NCBI RefSeq assembly: GCF_900114165.1
Contig: NZ_FOSB01000012.1
Span: 1,059 to 65,058, forward strand
DNA from: Halobacillus dabanensis
GTDB lineage: Bacteria; Bacillota; Bacilli; Bacillales; Halobacillaceae
DNA: 64,000 nt
Direction of reading: 5' to 3'
A model generated the notes under the pieces. That model worked only from the letters and a program-made list of their open reading frames with translations, was not told where the DNA came from and did not search any database. The translations under genes were made by a program, and so were the position numbers. This document shows, piece after piece, positions 8,277 through 18,277 of the stretch. Positions within the stretch are counted from its first letter, which is position 1; each line of letters opens with the position of its first letter.

Positions 8277-8633
8277 TCACTCCTCCAATTCCTGGCGAAG
8301 TTTAATCAACCCTTGTTCTAAATCTAACGCTGTTGGGACATCTTGCAGGTGTATGCCTAAGTCAATCAGCGTCATCGCCACAGCTGGTTGGATTCCTGTC
8401 AGTACGACCTTTGCCCCCATCAAATCAGACATTGTCACTACGTCACCGAGGACTTTCGCAATGAAAGAATCGATTATATCAACGGAAGTCAGGTCGATGA
8501 CCACGCCTGTCGCCCCGCTTTCATGAATCTTGCTCAACAGATCTTCCTGGAACTGAATTGCTGTTTGGTCATCCAGGTCGATTTGGATGGAAATCAATAA
8601 ATAATTATGAAGCTTTAAAATAGGTATCCTCAT
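8277..8633 (-). CDS. rsbS: Stressosome scaffold protein RsbS
   Basis: 118-residue STAS protein. The phosphoacceptor serine lies in [13 protein letters not shown] (Ser59 if counted from an in-frame GTG three codons upstream, as in B. subtilis). The ATG at 8633 has AGGGAG eight bases before it and is preferred; the GTG overlaps the rsbR stop and has no spacing from the binding site. RsbS holds RsbT in the stressosome until phosphorylated. Confidence 0.94.
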   Translation of the reverse strand: MRIPILKLHNYLLISIQIDLDDQTAIQFQEDLLSKIHESGATGVVIDLTSVDIIDSFIAKVLGDVVTMSDLMGAKVVLTGIQPAVAMTLIDLGIHLQDVPTALDLEQGLIKLRQELEE

Positions 8634-8638
8634 CGTTA

Positions 8639-9508
8639 TCACTCCCTATCTAGCGAATCAATTAATTCTTCGATGTCTTCATCATTGTTTTGTGTTTCTT
8701 CAATACGTCGATTAGTCAGTTCTAATGCGGTCTGGAACCCTTTCCTCAAAGAGCTCTTTGTAGGGAACTTACCTAAATCGATACCCAGATTCACGATGGT
8801 CTGTGCAATTTCAGGACGGATACCAACTAAAATACATCTCGATCCGACCAATCTAACGGCCTCAGCAGCCTGGATGATGTGGTGGGCAACCATCGTATCG
8901 ACGACAGGCACTCCTGTGATATCAATCAAAACGACTTCCGCGTTATGTTTAATGACTCCATCCAACAAGTTTTCCATAATCAACTTTGCCCGCTCTGTAT
9001 CGATGGTGCCGATCAATGGCATGATCGTGATATTTTCCATCACCGGTATTAAAGGAGCTGAGAGTTCTTGCAATGCCACGCGTTGCAATGAAACGATATG
9101 TTCCCAACTTCCTGAATACTCGTTGACGAGTCGATTGATGATCGGATCCACCCAACCATCCACCTTTCTCAACACTTCAGAGAAATAGTCCGAGTCTATC
9201 TTATCGGATTGCTTCAAGATAAAGTCTGTTACAACACGACGGAACACTTGCATCCCATCGGTCAAATAGCTCAACGGCCATCCTAAATTGATTAAACGCT
9301 CCGAAAAGTCGTCCAAGTCAGAGGATAACCCCTGTTTCTCGATACTGGAAAAGATGACATTCACAAACTCCCTGTTGGTGCTTTCGAACATCTCATCTGA
9401 GATTGTTGAGGTGTAATCATTTTTCTTGTGGGCATTGATTTCCTCTAACCACATGGTCACGATATCATCGCTATGTTCTAGTACTACATTTTTCAATCGT
9501 TCATCCAT
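8639..9508 (-). CDS. rsbR: Stressosome protein RsbR (RsbRA type)
   Basis: 289 residues. An N-terminal non-heme globin-like sensor domain (~1-135) is followed by a STAS domain with the near-invariant stretch [17 protein letters not shown] and [17 protein letters not shown]. Thr171 and Thr205 fall at the positions phosphorylated by RsbT in the B. subtilis protein. It forms the stressosome with RsbS and RsbT. It is first in the rsbRSTU-VW-sigB-rsbX order, behind GCGGAGG. The C-terminal tail ([20 protein letters not shown]) is acidic and longer than in B. subtilis. Confidence 0.95.
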   Translation of the reverse strand: MDERLKNVVLEHSDDIVTMWLEEINAHKKNDYTSTISDEMFESTNREFVNVIFSSIEKQGLSSDLDDFSERLINLGWPLSYLTDGMQVFRRVVTDFILKQSDKIDSDYFSEVLRKVDGWVDPIINRLVNEYSGSWEHIVSLQRVALQELSAPLIPVMENITIMPLIGTIDTERAKLIMENLLDGVIKHNAEVVLIDITGVPVVDTMVAHHIIQAAEAVRLVGSRCILVGIRPEIAQTIVNLGIDLGKFPTKSSLRKGFQTALELTNRRIEETQNNDEDIEELIDSLDRE

Positions 9509-9866
9509 TATCTAAACCTCCGCCTCATTACCCTTCTATTAATGTTACGCTCTAATTCTATTTGGATATAATGTTATCAGAAACTGACCCACTTTCACAC
9601 CATTAGCTACTTACGAAAAAAACTGCATCTTTTCAATTTTGACATCTTATTAGAAGAAAAAGGAATCCCCACCCTTGAAAAGCTTGTGTCACTGGGATTT
9701 TTCCAAAGGATTCCCATTACAAGATAAGCATCTATGTTAAAAAAACTTAATAATAAAAAACACGCCATATACCGTACCCTTCTTACATTTATAATAAACC
9801 AGAAAAGCAAAAAAAATAAAGTTACCTTAATTTGGTAACTTTATCATAATAAATAAAAATTTTTGA
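9509..9866. other. Intergenic region between ndoA and rsbR
   Basis: 358 bases with no convincing gene. It should hold the housekeeping promoter of rsbR (minus strand, A/T-rich stretch about 9545-9580) and the ndoA terminator (9808-9842). A 67-codon open frame at 9607-9810 lacks a ribosome binding site and is not called. Confidence 0.6.
9808..9842 (-). terminator. Terminator of ndoAI-ndoA
   Basis: AAAGTTACC and GGTAACTTT (9818-9826/9834-9842) form a 9-bp stem. On the minus strand it is followed by ATTTTTTTT. The toxin-antitoxin unit thus ends before rsbR, although read-through is possible. Confidence 0.85.
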
Positions 9867-10226
9867 TCAGAAGTCGATTAAACCGAGGCTGATCTGCAAA
9901 GCTTTATTCACTTGCTGCATCATCGGTTCATCGAGTTGAGTGATCTTGTCGGTCAAACGCTGCTTGTCAATCGTTCTGATTTGTTCTAGTAGGATCACAG
10001 AATTTCGCTCGAACCCGTATTTTTCTGCATTGATTTCTACATGTGTTGGAAGTTTGGCTTTTTGTATTTGCGCTGTAATCGCCGCGACGATCACGGTAGG
10101 GCTAAAACGATTACCAATATCATTTTGAAGGACGAGTACAGGGCGGACCCCGCCTTGTTCGGATCCCACAACCGGGGACAAATCAGCGAAATAAACGTCA
10201 CCTCGTTTGACTATCACTGGCTTCAC
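9867..10226 (-). CDS. ndoA: MazF-type endoribonuclease toxin NdoA
   Basis: 119 residues, beginning with [20 protein letters not shown] and ending [11 protein letters not shown], nearly identical to B. subtilis NdoA/EndoA (116). It cleaves single-stranded mRNA (UACAU in B. subtilis). The GTG start overlaps the antitoxin stop by four bases (GTGA); a second GTG three codons on gives the B. subtilis length. It lies directly upstream of the sigB operon, as in Bacillus and Staphylococcus. Confidence 0.95.
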   Translation of the reverse strand: MKPVIVKRGDVYFADLSPVVGSEQGGVRPVLVLQNDIGNRFSPTVIVAAITAQIQKAKLPTHVEINAEKYGFERNSVILLEQIRTIDKQRLTDKITQLDEPMMQQVNKALQISLGLIDF

Positions 10227-10498
10227 ACCCCGCTCACTAGTTGCTCCAGGGTGTGTTCGGCCTCCTCTTCAGCTTGAAACGCTTCTGAAGCGATATTTAG
10301 ATTGATTTTCGCCATTTCCATGTAGCCTCTACGCATGGATTCTCTGATATGACGTTGTTTTTTCTCACGCAAATACATTTTCGTTGCTTGACACATGAAA
10401 TCGCTCCGATCACTGTTATCGAGTTGAATGAAGCCATCCACTTCATTGAGTAGGTTATCCGGAATCCGGATGACAATCTCCTGCATGCTATCGGACAA
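10223..10498 (-). CDS. ndoAI: MazE-type antitoxin NdoAI
   Basis: 91 residues. N-terminal ribbon-helix-helix ([18 protein letters not shown]) followed by the conserved [18 protein letters not shown] segment that occupies the toxin's active site. The start is taken as the TTG (MSDSMQE) seven bases after GGAGGTG, matching the B. subtilis beginning MSES; an ATG two codons earlier is too close to the binding site. It neutralises NdoA and probably autoregulates the pair. Confidence 0.93.
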   Translation of the reverse strand: MSDSMQEIVIRIPDNLLNEVDGFIQLDNSDRSDFMCQATKMYLREKKQRHIRESMRRGYMEMAKINLNIASEAFQAEEEAEHTLEQLVSGV

Positions 10499-10664
10499 AA
10501 CCATACACCTCCACCATCTTCTCTCAAAAGAAACCAGTCAATTAGTCCACTCTAATCTTATCAAACGGGAGTGTCCATTGCAAAGGAGTGTTGGATTTTT
10601 TTCGTGAATCATGAAAGCTTTTATCCTTACATAGGGAGAATTGTCCTAAATGAGAGAAATAGCA

Positions 10665-11822
10665 TCATAATGAATTTCTGACGGCTATCGTTCTCCCATC
10701 CTGTCGGAAAACTCTCGGCACCCTCTGACTGATCATACAGGGAATCTCATAATTGATGGTATCGAGATGGTCCGCCACTTCATCAGCAGAAATTTCTTCT
10801 TCCCCCTGTTTACCAATTAAGGTAACCTTTGTCCCTATAGGATATTCCTGATCAAGGCAAATCATGAATTGATCCATGCAAATTCTTCCGACAATCGGAT
10901 GGCGTTTCCCGTCGACAAGAACGTCCATCCCTTGCAGTTTGCGGATCCAACCGTCCGCATAGCCAAGAGGAATAGTCCCGATCCACTCGTCTTTTTCTGT
11001 CGTGTAGGTTGCCCCATAACTGATTGATTCCCCTGCCTCCAACTTCTTCACATGGACAAGACGGCTCTTCAACTGGAAAGCGGGATTCAAATCAATCGGT
11101 TTCTCCTTTTTGACAACAGGAGAAGGGTAAAGACCATACATACTAATGCCGAAACGGACAAAGTGATCCATCCGCTCGGGGAATCTCATACTCGTTGCAC
11201 TGTTACTAGTATGAATTTCGACATTTTCTGGCCAATTCCTTTTAAAATGGGAAAACAATTCTTCAAAACGCTTTTGCTGGGTTTCAAAATATTCAGTATT
11301 CGCTTCATCTGCAGTAGCAAAATGCGTGAATACTGCTTCCAATTTAAAAGCAGATTGCCTTCCCATGATTTTGAGAATTCGTTCCATTTCCTCCGGCGTT
11401 CGAATTCCAACTCTCCCCATGCCCGTATCGATTTTCAAGTGAAGTCTTAAAGGCGGAGAAAATGATAATCCCTCTACTTGTTCCAGCCATTCCTCCTGGA
11501 AAACAGTGAGCGAAATCGCATGTTCGGCGGCAACAACTGCATCTTTCGGACGGGTCCATCCCATAACGAGGATAGGTGATTCAATCCCAGCCTGTCTCAG
11601 TTTTACTGCTTCGTCCAGAAGAGCGACAGCTAACCCTTTGGCCCCGGCATCAAGCGCCGCACGGGCTACTTGAATATCCCCGTGTCCATAAGCGTCAGCT
11701 TTGACGACTGCATAAATCCCTGTCCCACCCTTTAAACGTTTTTTTAATTGCTCTATATTATATTTAATCGCTGACAAGTCAATCTCAGCGATGGAATCTC
11801 TGTAATAATTGGTGAATGACAA
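10665..11822 (-). CDS. alr: Alanine racemase
   Basis: 385 residues. Pyridoxal-phosphate lysine in VVKADAYGHG (Lys41) and the catalytic tyrosine segment SISYGATY near residue 270, with KIDTGMGRVG between. It converts L- to D-alanine for peptidoglycan. TTG start eight bases behind GAGGAG. It lies between the ydcC-type lipoprotein and ndoAI, the B. subtilis order. Confidence 0.96.
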   Translation of the reverse strand: MSFTNYYRDSIAEIDLSAIKYNIEQLKKRLKGGTGIYAVVKADAYGHGDIQVARAALDAGAKGLAVALLDEAVKLRQAGIESPILVMGWTRPKDAVVAAEHAISLTVFQEEWLEQVEGLSFSPPLRLHLKIDTGMGRVGIRTPEEMERILKIMGRQSAFKLEAVFTHFATADEANTEYFETQQKRFEELFSHFKRNWPENVEIHTSNSATSMRFPERMDHFVRFGISMYGLYPSPVVKKEKPIDLNPAFQLKSRLVHVKKLEAGESISYGATYTTEKDEWIGTIPLGYADGWIRKLQGMDVLVDGKRHPIVGRICMDQFMICLDQEYPIGTKVTLIGKQGEEEISADEVADHLDTINYEIPCMISQRVPRVFRQDGRTIAVRNSL

Positions 11823-11920
11823 TGTGCCCGCTCCTCTCTCTAACTATTCTTACTATTATTGAATGAGAAGAAGACGGTGTCAAATGCTAAATAAAGAAAG
11901 GGCACAAAAAGAAAATAAAG

Positions 11921-11946
11921 CAGACCGTTAAGCCTGCTCCTTCCAT
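11921..11946 (-). terminator. Weak terminator after the lipoprotein gene
   Basis: The minus strand shows AGCAGGC-TTAAC-GGTCTGCT followed by TTATTTTC. The stem is short, so partial read-through into alr is plausible. Confidence 0.45.
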
Positions 11947-11948
11947 GA

Positions 11949-12971
11949 TTATTTGACCATAGTACCATTGTTGATCGAACTTGCTACGGCAACCATTTCA
12001 TCCTGGGTCAATTCATTGCTCGCCAATTGATAGGTTGTTCCATTATGGTTCCATTCCAGACGGTTATGCTCGAAAGCGGCGAATACCCCATCCGAAAGTT
12101 GGACAGGTTCACCATTCACCTGAACAGAATATTGGGCGCTCGCTGCTTGCACTTCCGCTTTCTCTTGGACCAATGTAAAATCTTTATCTCCCGCATAAGT
12201 CATAATGACACGCTTTCCGTCCTCTGAAGTCACTTCTCGTTCATCTGCCAATTCAGCTCCGAATGTTTCCTGAGGATAAAGAACTTCTTCCAGTTCTTCC
12301 CCTTCCATATTCGCTACAGGAGCTTCCGTCGGTGCCATAGCCATGTTCTTATCCACATCAAAGTCTTCCTTCTTCATGGAATCATCTTTGGAGAAATTAG
12401 CAAATTGCACTTCCACTAATGCGTTCATGTCTTGATCGAATACCTTGACCATGACCGGGTGGTACGTCTTTTTATCAAAATAGATTTCCTGGAATGGCAA
12501 TGTCTTGTTATTTTGATAATTCGTCTTTGTTTTGAACACATAATAGTTTTCCGATGCATTGAACTCAGCTTCTGAATCAGCTTTAATATCATTCAAGAGG
12601 GAAGCAAACAAGTAAGGTTGACTCGTATTTTGCGGCCATTCGCTTTGGAACTTGAAGCTCTTGTTCAAAGCTGGAGTCAATACATAAACACCACTATCGT
12701 TTTTCAGAATGATCTGGCTTCCTTTTTCATCCTGATCGTTCTGTAACTTCACACGATAATAGTCGTCCTTCTTATGCCACACCTGAATGTTGTACTTCTG
12801 TTCCTCTTTCCCTGTACGCATCTTCATATTCGCTTCCGTCTTATAACCAGCCATCTCTTCCGACTGTTTCTCCAACTTCTTGACGACATCTTCTTTCGAC
12901 TGTGAGCCACAAGCAGTCAAAGCACCCAAGACGAAGAGGCTGAACAATAGGATCAGAAAACGTCTTTGCAT
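11949..12971 (-). CDS. ydcC: Sporulation-type lipoprotein (YdcC family)
   Basis: 340 residues, the length of B. subtilis YdcC. Lipobox LTAC with Cys21 after a hydrophobic N-terminus, so it is exported and lipid-anchored. The body resembles LolA-like beta-sheet lipoproteins with a C-terminal DUF4367-type part (EFNRLEWNHNG, MVAVASSI). YdcC belongs to the sporulation regulon in B. subtilis; its role is not well defined. The ATG is chosen because AAAGGAG lies nine bases upstream; a TTG three codons earlier is on the binding site. Confidence 0.88.
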   Translation of the reverse strand: MQRRFLILLFSLFVLGALTACGSQSKEDVVKKLEKQSEEMAGYKTEANMKMRTGKEEQKYNIQVWHKKDDYYRVKLQNDQDEKGSQIILKNDSGVYVLTPALNKSFKFQSEWPQNTSQPYLFASLLNDIKADSEAEFNASENYYVFKTKTNYQNNKTLPFQEIYFDKKTYHPVMVKVFDQDMNALVEVQFANFSKDDSMKKEDFDVDKNMAMAPTEAPVANMEGEELEEVLYPQETFGAELADEREVTSEDGKRVIMTYAGDKDFTLVQEKAEVQAASAQYSVQVNGEPVQLSDGVFAAFEHNRLEWNHNGTTYQLASNELTQDEMVAVASSINNGTMVK

Positions 12972-13025
12972 AAGACTCAACTCCTTTGTCTCTACTTAAG
13001 GACAAAGGGAACGTAGTGATATGGA

Positions 13026-14526
13026 TCAAGAAGAAACTGTACGGAACGTCCGGGATAAACCTTCGATGACGTCAGTGGCGAGTAGGTCAACCTTCGAATG
13101 TCCATCCTGTACTAACAAATCAGCCGTATATCCATGGAGGACACATCCGTTACTCAGCGCATCCATCAGGTTCTCTGTCTGCATCATCATACTCAACAGA
13201 ATACCTGATAAAACATCCCCGCTACCACCTTTGGCCAGTCCATCATTCCCTGTATGATCGACTCGTTGTTCCCCATCAGGGGCTGTGATCACTGTGGAAG
13301 GACCTTTTAAGATAAGATGGACACCGTAATGTTCAGCAAATTCCCGCGAGTAAGAAAAAGGAGAAAGTAAGATTTCCTTGATCGATCGTCCAGTCAAATG
13401 GGCGAATTCTCCAGGGTGAGGCGTCAATACCGTCGGGGCAGTCCTTTTCTTCAATTCCTCTAAAGAGTCTTTCAAAAGGTACAACCCATCTGCATCAATA
13501 AGAAGCGGGGTTTCCTTTTCACGAACCAATTGTCCGATCAGATCCCCCCTGTGCTGCCTCCCGACCGATACCCATCCCGACTGCGACCCCATCATAACTG
13601 GATAGATCCGGAGCTCGTCCTCCTTCTTCATACTCCACAAAGGTCGCTTCCTGGATAAAAGAAGCAATCGACGGTATTGCCTGACGATCTGTCGCAATAG
13701 CGATCAAACCTGATCCACTACGCAAAGCGGCCCTTGCTGTCATGGAGACGGACCCTGGCATGTAGCGAGAACCCCCTAGGATCAGTCCTTTTCCATGAGA
13801 CCCTTTATGAGAATGTGCGTCCCTTTCCGGCATCGTCCTTTTCAAATCAGAAACTTCCCACAATCGCCGCTGGTGATTAGCAAAACATTTTACAGGGAGT
13901 CCGATTTCAACAACTGACCACTTCCCATAAAAAGGTTCGGTTTGCTGAAGGAAAACACTTTGCTTCGGAGCTTCGATGATGGATGTATAATGGGCCTTGA
14001 AAGCATCAAAATCATCCACGCCCTCATCTGCTGGCACGCCTGTCGGAATATCAACGGCCAACCTTAGAACTGATTGTTCATTACAAAGATGGACGATAGT
14101 AGCGAAAGGCTCTCTCAGCCGCCCTTTTGCGCCGATTCCAAGCATCGCATCAATGCATACATCTGCCTGTCTTAGAGAAGTATTCAAGTCTTCCGAACGA
14201 TTCATTCGTCTATACGGGTGACCAGAAGCTTGGAATATCCTCTTATGGGCTTCTGCATCGCCAGAAATCTTCGTATCGGGAACAACTTGCCAAGCTTCCA
14301 CGTCATATCCAAGGTTCAGCAATGTCCTGGCAATGACGAAGCCATCGCCACCGTTATTGCCAGCACCAATCAAGACGACAATCTTGTGTTCAGGAAGAAT
14401 GTGACGCAGCAAATCATAAGTGACAGCGCGTCCAGCATTCTCCATGAGCAATTCCCCTTCTAATCCAGCAGCTTCCATCGCCACTCGATCCCGTTCGTAC
14501 ATTTCCTGTGCGGTAACAATATCCAA
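13026..14526 (-). pseudogene. nnr: Bifunctional NAD(P)HX epimerase/dehydratase, frameshifted
   Basis: The N-terminal YjeF/NnrE epimerase domain (ENAGRAVTYDLL, GAGNNGGDGFVIAR, DAMLGIGAKG, DIPTGVPADEG) and first part of the NnrD dehydratase domain (KGLILGGSRYMPGSVSMTA, GVAVGMGIGRE) are in one frame. The rest (LIDADGLYLL, LTPHPGEFAHLTG, LKGPSTVI, GNDGLAKGGSGDVLSG) is in another. The switch falls at a run of six G on the minus strand (13544-13549); removing one G restores 499 codons. The enzyme repairs hydrated NAD(P)H. Start taken as TTG behind GTAGGAGGGAACGAA. Either the base is a sequencing error, or the gene is broken or variable. It lies in an acpS-nnr-ydcC series. Confidence 0.88.
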
Positions 14527-14598
14527 TTCGTTCCCTCCTACCCGCATTACAATGTTATGAGACAACCTATGTAATTATGTCTGTCCTCCTATTCCTCT

Positions 14599-14958
14599 CT
14601 AGTACTCTTCTAAAACTACTTGGGCAATGGCATGGTCAGTACTGTGACTGATGGATACCCAAATGCGGTAATTTTCGTAACCTTTCCCTTTCATCGTGGG
14701 TGCGCCTGACTTTTCATCTGAAAGAACTTCCACGTTCCGGAATCCTAATTTTCCGATCCCCGTTCCTGTTGCTTTCGCAAAAGCTTCTTTCGCCGCAAAG
14801 CGTCCAGCTAAGTATTCCGCTTGCCTTTTTTCATTTAACATTAGATAACGCTCTTGTTCACGTTCCGTTAATATCCGTTGAACAAAACGCTCCTTTCGCT
14901 TTATACTTTGTTTAATACGATCCAATTCAATGATGTCCACACCGATTCCTCTGATCAC
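14599..14958 (-). CDS. acpS: Holo-[acyl-carrier-protein] synthase
   Basis: 119 residues with the family's metal-binding positions in GIGVDIIELDRI and LAGRFAAKEAFAKA, and the ISHS segment near the C-terminus. It transfers 4'-phosphopantetheine from CoA to ACP. GTG start behind AAGGAAG. It is first in the acpS-nnr-ydcC-alr series. Confidence 0.95.
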   Translation of the reverse strand: MIRGIGVDIIELDRIKQSIKRKERFVQRILTEREQERYLMLNEKRQAEYLAGRFAAKEAFAKATGTGIGKLGFRNVEVLSDEKSGAPTMKGKGYENYRIWVSISHSTDHAIAQVVLEEY

Positions 14959-15134
14959 GATTCATCTTCCTTTTCTATAACAATCTATGAACAGTATACC
15001 CGAATCTTTTCATGATAAAAGAAGAATACAAGGAAACAAGGAAGACTACATTGAATTAAACACTATTTTCACTAAGCAAAATCACTCACACACCAAGAAT
15101 AAATTTAGAGGTACCTATAAAAGGAGACAGCGTT

Positions 15135-15902
15135 ATGTTTGTACGCACAGAAAACTTCAAAGAGTTCCTGAGATTTTATCCTATAGTCTCATTCCTTGTC
15201 GGCTTGCATTTCTTTTTGTGGCTTTTCATGGATTTCCTTCAGTTTGGATTTGCTGTCGAACTGAAACAGTGGGGAACAGGAATGAACGTATTGATTTTGA
15301 ACGGGGAATATTGGCGCCTTATAACGCCGATCTTTTTACATGGAAATTTCACCCACGCCTTATTCAACTCCTTTTCTCTCGTCCTGTTCGGCCCTGCTCT
15401 TGAACAGATGCTAGGAAAAGGCAAGTTTATCTTAATGTATCTCTTTGCAGGAATTGCAGGTAATATCGGCACATTTGTCGTCGACCCAGATGCCTACTAC
15501 TGGCACCTCGGCGCTTCGGGCGCGATTTTCGGAATTTTCGGCGTGTACTTATTTATGGTCATGAACCGGAAGCACTTGATTGATACAGCGAATTCGCAAA
15601 TCATCCTCGCTATTTTTGCGATTGGCTTTTTCATGACATTTGCTAGGTCAAACATCAATGTTCTCGCTCACTTGTTCGGCTTGATTGGCGGTTTTGCAAT
15701 CGCTCCAATTATTTTGAAAAATGCTCAAGCCTTCTCCCTTTGGCAAGTGCGTGCTCGGCATTCAAAAGCAGACAGTGACGAAATTTCCTTTGATCCGAAC
15801 CGTTGGAAAAAGCGCAAACTCCCCCGCGGTAATATTGGAAAATATATCGTTTGGGGCATCATCATCTTCCTCGCCTTGTTCGCGCTTATAAATCGTATGT
15901 AA
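15135..15902 (+). CDS. ydcA: Rhomboid family intramembrane serine protease
   Basis: 255 residues with six or more membrane segments. Catalytic Ser128 in HLGASGAIFG and catalytic His179 in VLAHLFGLIGG; a HGNFTHALFN motif in the second helix. B. subtilis has a rhomboid gene (ydcA) at this locus. Substrate unknown. It is divergent from acpS; AAAAGGAG precedes the ATG. A basic C-terminal tail (RWKKRKLPRGN) precedes a last hydrophobic helix. Confidence 0.9.
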   Translation: MFVRTENFKEFLRFYPIVSFLVGLHFFLWLFMDFLQFGFAVELKQWGTGMNVLILNGEYWRLITPIFLHGNFTHALFNSFSLVLFGPALEQMLGKGKFILMYLFAGIAGNIGTFVVDPDAYYWHLGASGAIFGIFGVYLFMVMNRKHLIDTANSQIILAIFAIGFFMTFARSNINVLAHLFGLIGGFAIAPIILKNAQAFSLWQVRARHSKADSDEISFDPNRWKKRKLPRGNIGKYIVWGIIIFLALFALINRM

Positions 15903-15910
15903 TAAAACAA

Positions 15911-15945
15911 AGCCGCTATCTGATAAAGTTAGCGGCTTCATTTTT
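15911..15945 (+). terminator. Terminator of the rhomboid gene
   Basis: AGCCGCTA and TAGCGGCT (15911-15918/15930-15937) form the stem, followed by TCATTTTT. Confidence 0.88.
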
Positions 15946-15963
15946 CTCCAATTATTGAACTTA

Positions 15964-16165
15964 ATAGCAGTATTTGAACACTCGATTCCGAGATAATCGG
16001 GGTACTCTAGGGGCTCCAGGAAACGGATCGCTTTCCGTGGGGTGGGAACTGAGCCTCCTCGAGCTAAAGCTCTACAGGGTCTCACCTGTCCCGCTAATCC
16101 AACAGGAGTCACACCGTTTCCTTCCGCCCCTTTGCCGTATTAGTTCGGAATCAGTCTCCATTCTG
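15964..16165. repeat. Dispersed repeat, family A (copy A1)
   Basis: It contains the family A signature in reverse orientation: CGCTTTCCGTGGGG, GAGCCTCCTCG, GGGTCTCACCTGTCC, AACAGGAGTCACACC and GTTTCCTTCCGCCCCTTTGC. The left end CACTCGATTCCGAGATAA and the right end TTAGTTCGGAATCAGTCTCC are an imperfect inverted pair. The outer sequence AATAGCAGTATT recurs beside other copies. It fills part of the convergent gap between the rhomboid gene and cshA. Confidence 0.8.
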
Positions 16166-16240
16166 CCTTATAATGAATGGAGAGAGGTGAGAACAGCAGT
16201 TGTAGAACCTTTTCATGATATCTCCCTGTTTTGTTTGTCC

Positions 16241-16512
16241 AGGTGTTCCGAGATATTCAGTAAGGTAATGGGGACGGGAAGCTGCGAACTCCTAATTGGA
16301 AAGCGCAGTACCTGGAGCATCAGCGTATGGACTGGGCAGTGTTTTGATCAGTCTCGACAAGCTTAAGAACAATCATTTCAGGGAGTGTTCTACTCCCTGA
16401 AATGATTAGACTACAAGCGTAGAGCTGTAGGAGATAAAGGAAACACGAAGAACAGAGTGATTCGATATTGACTTGTCTCGAAACTGCGTCTTCAAGAATA
16501 GGTAGCTTTTAT
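16241..16512. repeat. Dispersed repeat, family B (copy B4) with unique hairpin
   Basis: Ends: GTTCCGAGATATTCAGTAAG on the left, and TCTCGAAACTGCGTCTTCAA then GAATAGGTAGCTTTT on the right. It shares the AACTCCTAATTGGAAAGCGC and CAGCGTATGGACTGG blocks with copy B1 (reverse orientation). The internal hairpin at 16371-16407 is a perfect 16-bp palindrome (AATCATTTCAGGGAGT) whose sequence is unlike the hairpins of the other copies. Confidence 0.75.
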
Positions 16513-16530
16513 GGGCAGTGTAGATAATAT

Positions 16531-16573
16531 AAAAAAAGATCAGATCCTCTTTTGGAGGTCTGATCTCTTTTTT
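16531..16573. terminator. Bidirectional terminator after cshA
   Basis: AGATCAGATCCTC pairs with GAGGTCTGATCT around 16537-16566. There are A residues on the left and T residues on the right, so it can end transcription in both directions. Confidence 0.85.
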
Positions 16574-16583
16574 TATGGCCTGA

Positions 16584-18059
16584 TTAGCTACGGCCTTTAT
16601 TTTGGTAACTACCGCGGTTTCCGCCTTTTCCACTGAAATTACGGTTGCGGGATTTGTTTTTATTGTTGAAATTGCGCTTACCGCCTCCACCTTTGCGGTA
16701 ACCACCTTTTTTCTTATTCTTGTCACGCTGGGCGTTTTTCACACTGATCGGTTGAACAGAAGACAAACGAACAGGTACTTCACTGCGTTCTTTTGTCATC
16801 ATTTTCAATGCTGCTGCGACAAGGTCTGTAGAATCATACTGTTCAAGCAGTTCATTGGCTGCTTGCTGGTAGTTCTTCAAATCGTTGTTTGAAATCGTTT
16901 CTGCCAATTTATCAACAGCCACTTTTTGCTGTCCGCGAGCTGCTTCTTCGGAAGAAGGTACTTTCAAACGTTCCACTTTCTTCTTCGTGATTTTCTCAAT
17001 CAGGTGAAGCTGATCTTTTTCACGTGGTGTAACGAAGGAAATGGATTTCCCTTTACGACCCGCACGTCCGGTACGCCCAATACGGTGGACATAGCTTTCT
17101 GGATCTTGTGGAATGTCAAAGTTGTATACGTGGGAAACATCGGAAATGTCCAGACCACGTGCTGCAACGTCTGTTGCGACAAGGATCTCGATGCGTCCGC
17201 GTTTGAACTTGTTCAATGTGGACATACGCTTCCCTTGAGTCAAGTCACCGTGAATGCCTTCAGCACTGAATCCACGAGCTTGAAGACCGTCAGCTACTTC
17301 ATCGACACGACGTTTAGTACGACCGAAGATAATGGCCAATGCAGGGTCATGGATATCCAGCAAACGTGTCAGTGTATCGAATTTGTGTTTTTCCGGAATC
17401 TCTACGAAGAACTGCTCGATGTTTTCCACCGTCATTTCTTTCGCTTTAACTTTTACTTCTTCCGGATTATTCATCAATGTTGTTGCAATATCACGGATTT
17501 CTTTCGGCATTGTCGCTGAGAAAAGCAATGTTTGTCGCTCTTCTGGCAGTGCCTTCAGAATATCGCGGATATCCTCGATAAAGCCCATGTTGAGCATTTC
17601 ATCCGCTTCGTCAAGTACTGCTGTGTGGACATCTTGTAACTTGATCGTTTTACGACGGATGTGGTCCAGCAAACGTCCTGGTGTTGCTACGACGATGTGG
17701 TTATTTTTCAAGGCACGGATTTGGCGCTCCATGTTCGATCCACCATAAATAGGCAGGACACGAATGCCTTTTCCTTTCCCTAGACGGTTAAGCTCCTCTG
17801 CTACTTGAATAGCCAATTCCCTTGTCGGGGCGATGACAAGTCCTTGAACGGCCTTCACTTGCTTGTTGATTTTTTCCAGCATCGGAATACCAAATGCAGC
17901 CGTTTTTCCCGTACCTGTCTGAGCTTGACCAATGACATCTTTTCCTTCTAGTCCTAGAGGGATCGTTTGTTCTTGTATTGGTGTTGTTTCTTCAAAACCC
18001 ATAACATCTAATGATTTCAGGATAGGCTTTGATAATCCTAGTGATTGAAATGTTGTCAC
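16584..18059 (-). CDS. cshA: DEAD-box RNA helicase CshA
   Basis: 491 residues (B. subtilis CshA 494). Walker A AQTGTGKT (46-53), DEAD at 150-153, SAT at 181-183, [10 protein letters not shown], and a basic glycine/asparagine-rich tail ([20 protein letters not shown] and beyond) typical of CshA. It unwinds RNA and takes part in ribosome assembly, mRNA decay and cold adaptation. GTG start with AAAGGAG twelve bases upstream. Its neighbours (acpS, rhomboid) match the B. subtilis locus. Confidence 0.95.
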   Translation of the reverse strand: MTTFQSLGLSKPILKSLDVMGFEETTPIQEQTIPLGLEGKDVIGQAQTGTGKTAAFGIPMLEKINKQVKAVQGLVIAPTRELAIQVAEELNRLGKGKGIRVLPIYGGSNMERQIRALKNNHIVVATPGRLLDHIRRKTIKLQDVHTAVLDEADEMLNMGFIEDIRDILKALPEERQTLLFSATMPKEIRDIATTLMNNPEEVKVKAKEMTVENIEQFFVEIPEKHKFDTLTRLLDIHDPALAIIFGRTKRRVDEVADGLQARGFSAEGIHGDLTQGKRMSTLNKFKRGRIEILVATDVAARGLDISDVSHVYNFDIPQDPESYVHRIGRTGRAGRKGKSISFVTPREKDQLHLIEKITKKKVERLKVPSSEEAARGQQKVAVDKLAETISNNDLKNYQQAANELLEQYDSTDLVAAALKMMTKERSEVPVRLSSVQPISVKNAQRDKNKKKGGYRKGGGGKRNFNNKNKSRNRNFSGKGGNRGSYQNKGRS

Positions 18060-18277
18060 AGTAATTTCATACTCCTTTATTGTTAAATCTATACCTATTC
18101 ACATGTAAAAAAAGCCTTCTGCCACAGGAAACGGGAGAGGCTTCTCTGGTATCTGCCTTATAGATTCATTCATCATAACACATATTACATAGTTAATTCT
18201 ACACATTTTTTCTATGCTTTTCAAACGCAATAATGATAAAATGATTAAAAACTCACGCATACCAGAGGAGGGCTCAC

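Noticed and set aside
9607-9810. 67-codon hydrophobic frame between ndoA and rsbR
   Set aside because: No ribosome binding site, no recognisable family, and it runs into the ndoA terminator.
15974-16366. 130-codon frame between the rhomboid gene and cshA
   Set aside because: It runs across repeat copies A1 and B4; composition follows the repeats and there is no binding site.
15964-16512. CRISPR array
   Set aside because: The repeated blocks are long, irregular and inverted, without regular spacers, and no cas gene is present.
16406-16726. Minus-strand frame overlapping the 3' end of cshA
   Set aside because: It is a shadow of the low-complexity helicase tail, extended into repeat B4.
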